A DNA stretch of 64,000 nucleotides from Thiothrix phosphatis. GTDB taxonomy: Bacteria > Pseudomonadota > Gammaproteobacteria > Thiotrichales > Thiotrichaceae. The stretch covers positions 1 through 64,000 of the forward strand of contig NZ_JAYMYJ010000142.1 of NCBI RefSeq assembly GCF_035668035.1. Direction: 5' to 3'. Under the pieces are notes generated by a model. That model was not told the origin of the DNA, ran no database searches, and worked only from the letters and a program-made list of their open reading frames with translations. Position numbers and translations under genes: made by a program. Shown here in pieces: positions 17,783 through 26,249 of the stretch. Positions within the stretch are counted from its first letter, which is position 1. Every line of letters begins with the position of its first letter.

Positions 17783-18257
17783 CCTGCCCAGTAGGCACAC
17801 CCCACAACATAAACAGACATATGCGCGCCATACCAGCAATACTGGTACAGCGCACATAATCTGACACTACCACACTCTCACCTTTCTGCGCCTCGCGCGT
17901 CTGGTCTGGGTATAATGCAATATGCTTGCCAAAAACCTCATATGCGCCTATATGCCCGTATGGTGTGTGCACCGTAGCTGGCCTACCGACCTACGCCGCC
18001 CCATAATGCCCTTATTTGGGGAGTGGATATAATTCATGCCCTGATTTAATTCAGATGGCAAGGCCATGTATAATTCATTAGCAACCCAATAAATCACTGA
18101 ATTGATTTGTTTTCCAACAATTTTATCAATGTAATGCCATACGGAGAAATATCTTTATTAAACTGCCAGAAGTATTGCTAGCTTGGAATAGCCCTGAATT
18201 TATCCAACTGTCGGCAAACGGCGGAAACCACCGTCACCCTGTTGGCCGACTGACGCC
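17783..18257. other. 475-base intergenic region between fixJ-like gene and cbbR
   Basis: No convincing gene was found. The region includes an imperfect stem-loop CCCCATAA-N5-TTATTTGGGG (about 18000-18021), and an exact direct repeat TATAATTCAT at 18028-18037 and 18069-18078, 41 bases apart. An isolated TATAAT also lies at 17911-17916. Both neighbours end here, so plus-strand promoters at these places would drive an antisense transcript into cbbR or an unannotated small RNA. Confidence 0.4.
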
Positions 18258-19169
18258 TCAAGCCCAGGCCTGCACGAAACGGGGAGCTTCCTGCATGACA
18301 AAGCGCTTGAATTCCTGCGCAATCGGCGACAGGCGTTTGCCCTTGCGCATGACGATGTGCCAATAACGGCGAATCGGAAAATGCTCCACATTGAGCGTCG
18401 TCAACCGTCCGCTCTCCAGTTCGGGCTGGATGGTGTGCAGGGAAACAATGCCTAACCCCAGGCCTGCCTCCACTGCATGCTTGATGGTTTCGTTGCTGCG
18501 CATTTCCAGCGTGGAGCCGCAGGTTTTATTGAAGTTTTGGATATGGCGCTCAATCGCGCTACGGGTGCCGGAGCCTTTTTCGCGGATAATGAAGCGCTCG
18601 CTCAACACTTCATCCAGCGTAAGTGTTGCTTGCTGCCGGGCAAACGGATGATCAGGTGCCGCGATCATCACCAACGGGTTCTCCATCAGGCGCTCGGATT
18701 GCAGGTTGTAGCCCTTGGGCGGCTCGCCCATGATCACCATGTCAGGCTCGTGATTTTCGAGCTGATCCAGCAACATATGGCGGTTGGTCACATCCAGGGT
18801 GACATTGATGCCTTCATGCAGGCGTGAAAACTCAGCCAATAACTGGGTAACAAAATAATTCGCCGTGGTGGCGACCGACACGATCAGATGCCCCCCCTTG
18901 ACGCCCTTGCGTTCCTCCATCGCCACCAACAGATCGTTATACGCCTGCAACACCTGGCTGGCGTGATGCAACAGGTCATGCCCGGTCTGGGTCAGGCACA
19001 TGCGCTTGCCTTGCCGCTCAAACAGCGCCAACCCGCTGTCTTCCTCCAACTGCTTGATCTGCATGGAAACGGCGGGCTGCGTCATGTGCAGCTTTTCTGC
19101 CGCCCGGGTGTAGCTTTGGTGCTGGGCGACAGCTTCAAATATCCGTATCTGGCGTAACGACAGGTGCAT
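18258..19169 (-). CDS. cbbR: LysR-type regulator CbbR
   Basis: A 303-residue LysR-family protein. The N-terminal helix-turn-helix (SYTRAAEKLHMTQPAVSMQI, about residues 19-38) is followed by the linker helix and a substrate-binding-like effector domain. It is divergently transcribed from cbbL with 147 bases between start codons, the classical arrangement for CbbR, which activates Calvin-cycle genes in response to phosphorylated intermediates and NADPH. Length is typical. An exact dyad in the shared region is a likely binding site. Confidence 0.92.
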   Translation of the reverse strand: MHLSLRQIRIFEAVAQHQSYTRAAEKLHMTQPAVSMQIKQLEEDSGLALFERQGKRMCLTQTGHDLLHHASQVLQAYNDLLVAMEERKGVKGGHLIVSVATTANYFVTQLLAEFSRLHEGINVTLDVTNRHMLLDQLENHEPDMVIMGEPPKGYNLQSERLMENPLVMIAAPDHPFARQQATLTLDEVLSERFIIREKGSGTRSAIERHIQNFNKTCGSTLEMRSNETIKHAVEAGLGLGIVSLHTIQPELESGRLTTLNVEHFPIRRYWHIVMRKGKRLSPIAQEFKRFVMQEAPRFVQAWA

Positions 19170-19202
19170 TATGACTCCTCAAAACATCAGCTTTACTTAT
19201 TT

Positions 19203-19214
19203 TTAACGTGTTAA
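19203..19214. promoter_or_regulatory. Palindrome TTAAC-GT-GTTAA, probable CbbR site
   Basis: An exact 12-base dyad in the cbbR-cbbL gap, 35 bases inside from the cbbR start. LysR regulators bind inverted repeats of this kind (T-N11-A class), usually just upstream of the target -35 box. It ends 8 bases before the candidate cbbL -35. Confidence 0.6.
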
Positions 19215-19222
19215 CTATTGAG

Positions 19223-19251
19223 TTTCAATTATACATACAGTTTGCCATACT
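19223..19251 (+). promoter_or_regulatory. Candidate cbbL promoter
   Basis: TTTCAA (19223-19228) and CATACT (19246-19251) are separated by exactly 17 bases, placing the transcript start near 19258 with a leader of about 60 bases. The boxes are weak, as expected for an activator-dependent promoter next to the CbbR dyad. Confidence 0.5.
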
Positions 19252-19316
19252 AAATCCATCAACTATTCGAGTTGTTTAAACAAAAACCTTTCAATCAACC
19301 TCGTTGGAGGCGCTTC

Positions 19317-20738
19317 ATGGCAGTTAGAAATTACAGTGCGGGTGTCAAGGAATACCGCGAAACCTACTGGATGCCGGATTATACCCCGAAAGACACCGAC
19401 ATCCTGGCATGCTTCAAAGTCACCCCGCAGCCCGGCGTGCCGCGTGAAGAAGTGGCGGCGGCAGTCGCTGCGGAATCTTCCACCGGCACCTGGACTACCG
19501 TATGGACTGACCTGCTGACCGACCTGGACTATTACAAGGGCCGTGCCTACGCGATTGAAGACGTGCCAGGCGATGACACCTGTTTTTACGCCTTCGTGGC
19601 TTACCCAATTGATTTGTTTGAGGAAGGCTCTGTCGTTAACGTCATGACCTCGCTGGTCGGCAACGTGTTCGGCTTCAAGGCCTTGCGGGCGCTGCGCCTG
19701 GAAGACGTGCGCTTCCCAATCGCCTACGTCATGACCTGCAACGGGCCGCCACAAGGCATCCAAGTGGAACGCGACATCCTCAATAAATATGGCCGTCCGC
19801 TGCTGGGTTGCACCATCAAGCCGAAGCTGGGGCTATCCGCCAAGAACTATGGCCGCGCCTGTTACGAAGGTTTGCGTGGCGGCCTGGATTTCACCAAGGA
19901 TGACGAAAACGTCAACTCGCAGCCTTTCATGCGCTGGAGACACCGTTTCGACTTCGTTATGGAAGCGATCCACAAAGCGGAAGCCGAAACCGGCGAACGC
20001 AAGGGCCATTACCTGAACGTAACGGCACCGACCGCCGATGAAATGATGCGCCGTGCCGAATACGCCAAGGAAATCGGCGCGCCGATCATCATGCACGACT
20101 ACATCACCGGCGGTTGGGCGGCCAACACCCAGCTGGCGCAGTGGTGCCAAAACAACGGCATGCTGCTGCACATCCATCGCGCGATGCATGCCGTGCTCGA
20201 CCGCAACCCGCACCACGGCATCCATTTCCGGGTGCTGACCAAGATCCTGCGCCTGTCCGGCGGTGACCACCTGCACTCCGGCACCGTGGTCGGCAAGCTG
20301 GAAGGCGACCGTGAGGCCACCCTGGGCTGGATCGACATTATGCGCGACAGCTTCATCAAGGAAGACCGTTCCCGTGGCATCTTCTTCGACCAGGACTGGG
20401 GCTCCATGCCGGGCGTGTTGCCGGTGGCATCCGGTGGCATCCATGTCTGGCACATGCCTGCGCTGGTCACCATTTTCGGGGATGATTCCGTCCTGCAATT
20501 CGGTGGCGGCACCCTCGGCCACCCCTGGGGCAACGCCGCTGGCGCCGCCGCCAACCGGGTCGCGGTTGAGGCTTGCGTTGAAGCGCGCAACCAGGGTCGG
20601 CAGTTGGAAAAAGAAGGCAAGGACATCCTCACCACCGCCGCCCGGCACAGCCCGGAACTGGCCGCCGCCATGGACACCTGGAAAGAAATCAAGTTTGAAT
20701 TCGACACCGTCGACAAGCTGGACATTGCCCACAAGTAA
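19317..20738 (+). CDS. cbbL: RuBisCO large subunit, form I
   Basis: A 473-residue ribulose-1,5-bisphosphate carboxylase large chain. Translation starts at ATG 19317 after TTGGAGG; an in-frame ATG 45 bases upstream is not the start. The active-site regions are intact: GCTIKPKLGLS, the carbamylated lysine in GGLDFTKDDEN (Lys194), HIHRAMHA, the SGGDHLHSGT motif and the loop-6 sequence. The N-terminal sequence (AVRNYSAGVKEYRETYW) and the neighbouring cbbQ/cbbO are typical of form IA enzymes of sulfur-oxidising and nitrifying proteobacteria. It fixes CO2 on RuBP in the Calvin cycle. No carboxysome shell gene is adjacent, which suggests the IAq (cbbQ-linked, cytoplasmic) subtype. Confidence 0.98.
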   Translation: MAVRNYSAGVKEYRETYWMPDYTPKDTDILACFKVTPQPGVPREEVAAAVAAESSTGTWTTVWTDLLTDLDYYKGRAYAIEDVPGDDTCFYAFVAYPIDLFEEGSVVNVMTSLVGNVFGFKALRALRLEDVRFPIAYVMTCNGPPQGIQVERDILNKYGRPLLGCTIKPKLGLSAKNYGRACYEGLRGGLDFTKDDENVNSQPFMRWRHRFDFVMEAIHKAEAETGERKGHYLNVTAPTADEMMRRAEYAKEIGAPIIMHDYITGGWAANTQLAQWCQNNGMLLHIHRAMHAVLDRNPHHGIHFRVLTKILRLSGGDHLHSGTVVGKLEGDREATLGWIDIMRDSFIKEDRSRGIFFDQDWGSMPGVLPVASGGIHVWHMPALVTIFGDDSVLQFGGGTLGHPWGNAAGAAANRVAVEACVEARNQGRQLEKEGKDILTTAARHSPELAAAMDTWKEIKFEFDTVDKLDIAHK

Positions 20739-20764
20739 CCTGAACTTATCTGGAGTACATCACA

Positions 20765-21121
20765 ATGAGTGGTATGCAAGACTACAAATCAAGCCTGAGC
20801 GATACCGGCAGCCGCAAGTTTGAAACCTTTTCCTACCTGCCGCCGATGACGGATGGACAAATCCGCCAGCAAATCCAGTACATCGTCAACAAAGGCTGGA
20901 ACCCCGGCATCGAACACACCGAGCCTGAAAATGCCTTTGGCCATTACTGGTACATGTGGAAACTGCCGATGTTTGGCGAAACCAATGTTGACGCCATTCT
21001 GGACGAAGTGGAAAGCTGCCGCAAAGCGCACCCGAACAACCACATCCGTTTGCTGGGTTTCGACAACTACGCCCAATCCGCCGGTGCGGCCATGGTCATC
21101 CATCGCGGCAAGCCCGTCTAA
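20765..21121 (+). CDS. cbbS: RuBisCO small subunit
   Basis: A 118-residue small subunit starting 26 bases after cbbL. The conserved core is visible: FETFSYLPPMTD, the IEHTEPENAFGHYWYMWKLPMFGE segment (about residues 54-77), and the C-terminal IRLLGFDNYAQ. It caps the L8S8 holoenzyme. CTGGAG lies 9 bases before the ATG. The stop is followed by a strong hairpin that may limit transcription or decay into the rest of the operon. Confidence 0.98.
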   Translation: MSGMQDYKSSLSDTGSRKFETFSYLPPMTDGQIRQQIQYIVNKGWNPGIEHTEPENAFGHYWYMWKLPMFGETNVDAILDEVESCRKAHPNNHIRLLGFDNYAQSAGAAMVIHRGKPV

Positions 21122-21139
21122 AACATCCAAAACCGCACA

Positions 21140-21168
21140 ACGCTGCGCCGCACGATCCGGCGCAGCGT
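21140..21168 (+). terminator. Perfect 11-bp stem-loop between cbbS and downstream genes
   Basis: ACGCTGCGCCG (21140-21150) and CGGCGCAGCGT (21158-21168) pair exactly around a 7-base loop. There is no T-run. It is best read as a 3' stabiliser or partial attenuator that keeps cbbLS messages in excess over the cbbQ/cbbO part of the operon. Confidence 0.75.
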
Positions 21169-21192
21169 CACCACCAACAACAGGATATTTTC

Positions 21193-21507
21193 ATGGCCAG
21201 CAGACCCGACCGCTACGTAGGCATCGATAACGATATCAACGGCGGCATGACCACCATCGGCAAGATCATCCGCGACGCCTGGGTGTTCAGGCTGATTCCT
21301 GAGACGGAAACCTGCAAAAACTGGAATCTGGCCGGGATTGACTCGCTATTGCAGAAAGTCAACGCCGAGTGGGACAAATATGGCTGCTTGGTCAGCCACC
21401 TGCCGCCTGAACTGGCCGCCCGCCACAGACAGATTCACGACCCCGCCATTGCCCAGGCACGCGTAGCCGGTTGGTCGGGTGAACACGAAACCGACTACGA
21501 AGAATAA
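21193..21507 (+). CDS. Small protein of unknown function in the cbb operon
   Basis: A 104-residue protein (start ATGGCCAGC, preceded by AACAGGAT) lying between cbbS and cbbQ, 25 bases before cbbQ. It has no signal peptide or membrane helix. Visible features are DRYVGIDNDINGGMTTIGKI, one Cys near residue 40, a central helix and an acidic C-terminus (GEHETDYEE). I do not recognise the family. Its position and strand, with normal coding character, argue that it is a real gene whose product works with RuBisCO or with the CbbQ/CbbO activase. It could be an assembly factor or an adaptor; neither is shown. Confidence 0.8.
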   Translation: MASRPDRYVGIDNDINGGMTTIGKIIRDAWVFRLIPETETCKNWNLAGIDSLLQKVNAEWDKYGCLVSHLPPELAARHRQIHDPAIAQARVAGWSGEHETDYEE

Positions 21508-21532
21508 CCCTTGCAGAATAAGAGGCCATCTT

Positions 21533-22348
21533 ATGTCCGATTACACTGTTGACCCAACCCAGTATTTCGTCAGAAGGCAACCCTACTACGAAGCAGTAGG
21601 CGATGAAATCGTGCTCTACGAAGCTGCCTACAGCGCGCGTATGCCGATGATGCTGAAAGGCCCGACTGGTTGCGGCAAATCACGTTTTGTTGAATATATG
21701 GCCTGGCGATTGGAACGTCCGCTGATTACGGTTGCGTGTAACGAAGACATGACCGCCTCCGATCTGGTAGGCCGTTTCCTGCTCGACAAGGACGGCACCA
21801 AATGGCAGGACGGCCCGCTGGCGACCGCAGCCCGGATCGGTGCGATCTGCTATCTGGACGAAGTGGTGGAAGCCCGCCAGGACACCACCGTTGTCATCCA
21901 CCCACTGACCGACCACCGCCGTGCTTTGCCGCTGGACAAAAAGGGGGAACTGATCGAAGCGCACCCCGATTTCCAACTGGTCATTTCCTACAACCCCGGC
22001 TACCAAAGCCTGATGAAGGATCTGAAGCAGTCCACCAAGCAACGTTTTGGCGCACTCGATTTCGACTATCCGGCAGAAAGCATTGAGGTCGCGATTGTTG
22101 CCAAGGAATCCGGTGTGGATGAAAAGACCGCAGGCAAACTGGTGCAGATTGCCCACCGCGCCCGCAACCTGAAAGGCCACGGTCTGGACGAAGGCATTTC
22201 CACCCGTCTGCTGGTATACGCTGGGCAATTGATTGTGAAAGGCATTTCCCCACAGGCGGCGTGCACCATGACCATGGTGACGCCACTGACCGACGACCCG
22301 GATATGCGCGATACGCTGAACGCAGCCGTACAAACCTTCTTCGGGTAA
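21533..22348 (+). CDS. cbbQ: CbbQ, MoxR-family AAA+ RuBisCO activase subunit
   Basis: Translation from ATG 21533 (after AAGAGG) gives 271 residues; an earlier in-frame start overlaps the previous gene and has no ribosome site. Walker A is GPTGCGKS (about residues 42-49), and Walker B ICYLDEVVEARQDT follows. The sensor region is VISYNPGYQ. It belongs to the MoxR group. CbbQ forms a hexamer that, with CbbO, releases inhibitory sugar phosphates from form I RuBisCO using ATP. Order cbbLS-x-cbbQ-cbbO is typical apart from the extra small gene. Confidence 0.95.
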   Translation: MSDYTVDPTQYFVRRQPYYEAVGDEIVLYEAAYSARMPMMLKGPTGCGKSRFVEYMAWRLERPLITVACNEDMTASDLVGRFLLDKDGTKWQDGPLATAARIGAICYLDEVVEARQDTTVVIHPLTDHRRALPLDKKGELIEAHPDFQLVISYNPGYQSLMKDLKQSTKQRFGALDFDYPAESIEVAIVAKESGVDEKTAGKLVQIAHRARNLKGHGLDEGISTRLLVYAGQLIVKGISPQAACTMTMVTPLTDDPDMRDTLNAAVQTFFG

Positions 22349-22364
22349 GAAAAGGCGGCAGCTC

Positions 22365-24704
22365 ATGACGATTCAACTGGAAGATTATCAATCGTTTCTG
22401 GAGAAACTTTCCCCCGATGCCCGCGAAATCCTGGAGAGTTCCTGGCAGGAAGCCTCACGGGTGATGTCGCCCGCTGGTTTGCAGGATTATCTGGATGGTG
22501 CGCAAGGCCTGCATAAACTGGGGCGTGGCAAAGATCTGGTGATGACTTACTTGCAGGAGATGCCGCTGGTCGCCAAGGAATGTGGCGAAGACATTATTCC
22601 CGATGTTGTGACCGCCGCCATGAAACTGTCTTCGATGGTGTCCGGCGAAGTCATTACCCTGATGCTGGGCAGCCTGCCGACGGCTTCGCGGCATTTGGGC
22701 GATGCGGAGCTGGTGCGTGGTTACCTGACCTTTATTCACCAATTATCGTCGACGGCTGCGCGTGGTTTGCGCCCGATGCTTAACCACATGGACGATTTGC
22801 TCTCCAAGCTGACCCTGAGTGGCCTGCGCCGTTGGGCAAACTTTGGCGCACAGGCTTACCGGCGTGATTTCAACAATTTGGTTGCGTATTTCAATCTGGA
22901 ATCGGCGGATAGCAAGGCAACCCTGCAAAAAGAACGGCGTGGCGTGCTGTTCGTCAAGACACAGCGCAAACTGAATTTCTACCTGCGCGCCTTGTGGGGA
23001 CGTGATTTTTTCCTGCGTCCTACGGGGGCGGATTACACCGATTTTCGCCCGTATATCGAGCACCGGATATTCCACCTGCCGGATGCGGTGGATGACATAA
23101 GCGATATTCCAGGGCTGGAACTGTATCGCGCCACTGCCGCGCACATGGCTTCGCATCTGATGTACGCCAAGGCCGCGCTTTCCGCCGAGCAACTCAGCCC
23201 GGCGCAGATGTTTTTCATCGGCTTTCTGGAAGATGCGCGGGTGGAATACAAGGCTGTGCAGGCTTTTCCTGGCCTGAAAACCCTGTGGATACGGCTACTT
23301 ACCGCGGACTATGAAGGCAAGGTCGAACATCCGACCATGGCGATTCTGGAGCAGGTGGCGTTGATGTTGCTGGATGCCTCCGTGCATGCGGATGATGAGG
23401 AACTCAACCGTTTCGCCGCCAGTTTTCATGCCAATATCAACGCGCGACAGGATGACCAGCACTATTCCTGGCTGATGGGAATGGAGCTTTACAATATCTT
23501 CGCTGCCCGTCGGGAAGTGCCGAGCCTACGCATTCTGGAGCGTATCCGTATTCCGTACCGCGATGACAACCGCTTTGTGTGGGAGTTCGAGGAACTGACC
23601 TGGGATGTCGGCTTTGAATACGTCCCAGCCAGCCAGCGGCAGGTACGCAAGCAGGTCAGCGTGATTGAAATGGCCAACGAAGTCGATTGCGAACTGGCGG
23701 GCGATGATGCGCAGGAAATCTGGACGTGTTCCACCGAAATGTTCCCTTACGAGGACGATCTGGAAAATACGGAAAGTTTCAATGATATGTGGGGCAAGGA
23801 GCCGGTTTCTGACCCATTTCATTACCACGAATGGGATTACCAGATTCAGCTGCATCGCCCCGATTGGGTGACGCTGTATGAACGTCGGCAGAAAAAAGGC
23901 GACCCGGATGACATCCGCGCCATTGTCGATGCTTACCGCCCGGTTGCACACCGTATCAGGCAGATTATCGACCTGTTGACGCCGGAAGGTGTGCAGCGTC
24001 AGCGGGGGCTGGAAGACGGCGACGAAATCGACATCAATGCGGCGGTCGATGCGATGATTGCCATTCGTATGGGGGAGCAGCCAAGCCCGCGTATCACCAT
24101 GCGTAACGTGCTAAAAAGCCGCGATCTGGCGGTCGTGGTGTTGCTGGATTTGTCCGAATCCACCAATGAACCGATGAAGGGTTCCGATAAAAGTGTGCTG
24201 CAACTGACCCGCGAGGCTTCCACGCTGGTGGCGACGGCCATTGAAGGCATCGGCGACCCTTACGCGATTCACGGCTTTGCCTCCGACGGGCGTCATGATG
24301 TGCAGTATTACCGCCTGAAGGACTTTAACCAGCATTTTGATGATGAAGCCAAATCGCGATTGGCAGGAATGAAGGGGGGCTTATCCACCCGCATGGGCGC
24401 GGCATTGCGTCATGCCGGACACCACCTGCACAAGCAGCCGGAACGCCGTAAACTGATTTTGCTGGTAACAGATGGCGAGCCTGCCGACATTGACGAGCGC
24501 GATCCGCAGCACCTGCGTTTCGACACCAAAAAGGCGGTGGAAGAACTGTATACCACGGGTGTGCTGACTTACTGCCTCACCCTTGATCCGTATGCAGATG
24601 ATTATGTAAAGCGGATTTTCGGGCAGAACAACTACACGGTTATTGACCATGTGGATCGTTTGCCGGAACAGTTGCCACTGCTGTTTGCTAGTCTGACAAG
24701 GTAA
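22365..24704 (+). CDS. cbbO: CbbO, von Willebrand-factor A protein of RuBisCO activase
   Basis: A 779-residue protein 16 bases after cbbQ. The N-terminal two thirds are helical and acidic; the C-terminus is a vWA domain with the MIDAS motif LLDLSEST (about residue 591, DxSxS) and a second MIDAS aspartate in LLVTDGEPADID. In characterised systems the MIDAS binds an acidic residue on RuBisCO and brings CbbQ to it. It is convergent with spoVR; only six bases separate the two stop codons. Length matches known CbbO proteins. Confidence 0.95.
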   Translation: MTIQLEDYQSFLEKLSPDAREILESSWQEASRVMSPAGLQDYLDGAQGLHKLGRGKDLVMTYLQEMPLVAKECGEDIIPDVVTAAMKLSSMVSGEVITLMLGSLPTASRHLGDAELVRGYLTFIHQLSSTAARGLRPMLNHMDDLLSKLTLSGLRRWANFGAQAYRRDFNNLVAYFNLESADSKATLQKERRGVLFVKTQRKLNFYLRALWGRDFFLRPTGADYTDFRPYIEHRIFHLPDAVDDISDIPGLELYRATAAHMASHLMYAKAALSAEQLSPAQMFFIGFLEDARVEYKAVQAFPGLKTLWIRLLTADYEGKVEHPTMAILEQVALMLLDASVHADDEELNRFAASFHANINARQDDQHYSWLMGMELYNIFAARREVPSLRILERIRIPYRDDNRFVWEFEELTWDVGFEYVPASQRQVRKQVSVIEMANEVDCELAGDDAQEIWTCSTEMFPYEDDLENTESFNDMWGKEPVSDPFHYHEWDYQIQLHRPDWVTLYERRQKKGDPDDIRAIVDAYRPVAHRIRQIIDLLTPEGVQRQRGLEDGDEIDINAAVDAMIAIRMGEQPSPRITMRNVLKSRDLAVVVLLDLSESTNEPMKGSDKSVLQLTREASTLVATAIEGIGDPYAIHGFASDGRHDVQYYRLKDFNQHFDDEAKSRLAGMKGGLSTRMGAALRHAGHHLHKQPERRKLILLVTDGEPADIDERDPQHLRFDTKKAVEELYTTGVLTYCLTLDPYADDYVKRIFGQNNYTVIDHVDRLPEQLPLLFASLTR

Positions 24705-24710
24705 ACAGAA

Positions 24711-26249
24711 TCAGGTGTTCTGGTACTCGCCGACCAGATGATAGCTGCGCACGGTGCGGCCATCCGGCTCCACGGAGTGCAAATGGACGTCATATCCCCA
24801 CAGGCGGTGCACATGGCGCAGCATTTCGTTGACCTCGTTGTTCAACGGACGGCGCTCATTCAGCACATGCTGCAAAGTCAGGGAACGATCGCCACGCACA
24901 TTGACCTTGTACACCTGGATGTCCGGTTCCTGCTGGCTGAGGTTGTATTGTTGGGAAAGCATTTCCCGTATCCGCCGGTAGCCTTCGTCGTTATGGATGG
25001 CCATGACATCGATGGTGTTCTTGCGGTCATCGTCTTCCAGCGCGAAGAAACGGAAATCACGGATCACCTTCGGCGACAGGAATTGCAGGATGAAGCTTTC
25101 ATCCCGGTAATTGCGCATTACGTGATCCAGCGTCTCCAGCCAGTTGGAACCAGCAATGTCCGGGAACCAGCGCCGGTCTTCATCCGTCGGGTTTTCACAA
25201 ATGCGGCGGATGTCGCCCATCATGGCGAACCCCAACGCATACGGATTGAGGCCACTGTAATAAGGGCTGTCAAAAGCAGGCTGCATCACCACATTGGTAT
25301 GGGAAGTCAGGAACTCCATCATGAAGCCTTCGTCCACCAGCCCTTCGTCATACATTTCGTTGAGGATGGTGTAATGCCAGAAAGTCGCCCAGCCCTCGTT
25401 CATTACCTGCGTCTGGCGCTGCGGATAAAAATATTGCGCCACTTTGCGGACGATGCGGATGATTTCACGCTGCCACGTTTCCAGTGACGGCGAGTTCTTT
25501 TCGATGAAATACAGCAAGTTTTCCTGCGGATCTTCCGGAAAAATTTTGGCCGCCTTTTCTTCCTCGCGCTCTTTGCCCCGATGCGGCAAGGTGCGCCACA
25601 AATCATTCAGATGTTGCTGGATGTAAAGCTCGCGCTCTTTCTGGCGTTGCTGTTCCTCCGCTGCGGAAATGGGTGCCGGACGTTTGTAGCGGTCGACGCC
25701 GTAATTCATCAGTGCATGGCAGGAATCCAACAACACCTCCACCTGTTCGACGCCATAGCGTTCTTCGCATTGCGTGATGTACTTTTTGGCGAACATCAGG
25801 TAGTCGATGATGGCCTCGGCGTCCGTCCAGGTGCGGAACAGGTAGTTGCCCTTGAAGAAGGAGTTGTGCCCGTAGCAAGCGTGCGCAATCACCAGCGCCT
25901 GCATGGTCAGGGTGTTTTCCTCCATCAGGTAGGCAATGCAGGGGTTGGAATTGATGACGATTTCATACGCCAACCCCATACGCCCTCGGGTATAGTTCTG
26001 CTCCACATTGACGAAATGCTTGCCATAAGACCAGTGGTTGTAGAACACCGGCATACCGATGGAGGCGTAAGCGTCCATCATCTGGTCGGAACGGATGATC
26101 TCGATCTGGTTCGGGTAAGTGTCCAGCTTGAACTTGTCACGGGCAATACGGGCAATTTCACGCTCGTAGGTCTCGATGGTTTCAAACGTCCATTCCGAAT
26201 CAGTCGAAATGTAGTGTTTTTCCCCATTTTCTGCCGCCATGTTGTCCAT
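24711..26249 (-). CDS. SpoVR family protein (YcgB-like)
   Basis: A 512-residue cytoplasmic protein. Start taken at ATG 26249, which overlaps the stop of yeaH by one base (TGATG); a TTG one codon upstream is possible. Conserved SpoVR segments are present, including HACYGHNSFFKGNYLFRTW, NEGWATFWHYTILNEMYDEG and NPYALGFAMMGDIRRI. The family is named after a Bacillus spore-cortex protein but in proteobacteria it always accompanies PrkA and YeaH, as here. Biochemical function is unknown. The many conserved His and Glu residues (HxxxN, EGWATFWH) suggest a metal site; that is inference. Confidence 0.93.
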   Translation of the reverse strand: MDNMAAENGEKHYISTDSEWTFETIETYEREIARIARDKFKLDTYPNQIEIIRSDQMMDAYASIGMPVFYNHWSYGKHFVNVEQNYTRGRMGLAYEIVINSNPCIAYLMEENTLTMQALVIAHACYGHNSFFKGNYLFRTWTDAEAIIDYLMFAKKYITQCEERYGVEQVEVLLDSCHALMNYGVDRYKRPAPISAAEEQQRQKERELYIQQHLNDLWRTLPHRGKEREEEKAAKIFPEDPQENLLYFIEKNSPSLETWQREIIRIVRKVAQYFYPQRQTQVMNEGWATFWHYTILNEMYDEGLVDEGFMMEFLTSHTNVVMQPAFDSPYYSGLNPYALGFAMMGDIRRICENPTDEDRRWFPDIAGSNWLETLDHVMRNYRDESFILQFLSPKVIRDFRFFALEDDDRKNTIDVMAIHNDEGYRRIREMLSQQYNLSQQEPDIQVYKVNVRGDRSLTLQHVLNERRPLNNEVNEMLRHVHRLWGYDVHLHSVEPDGRTVRSYHLVGEYQNT

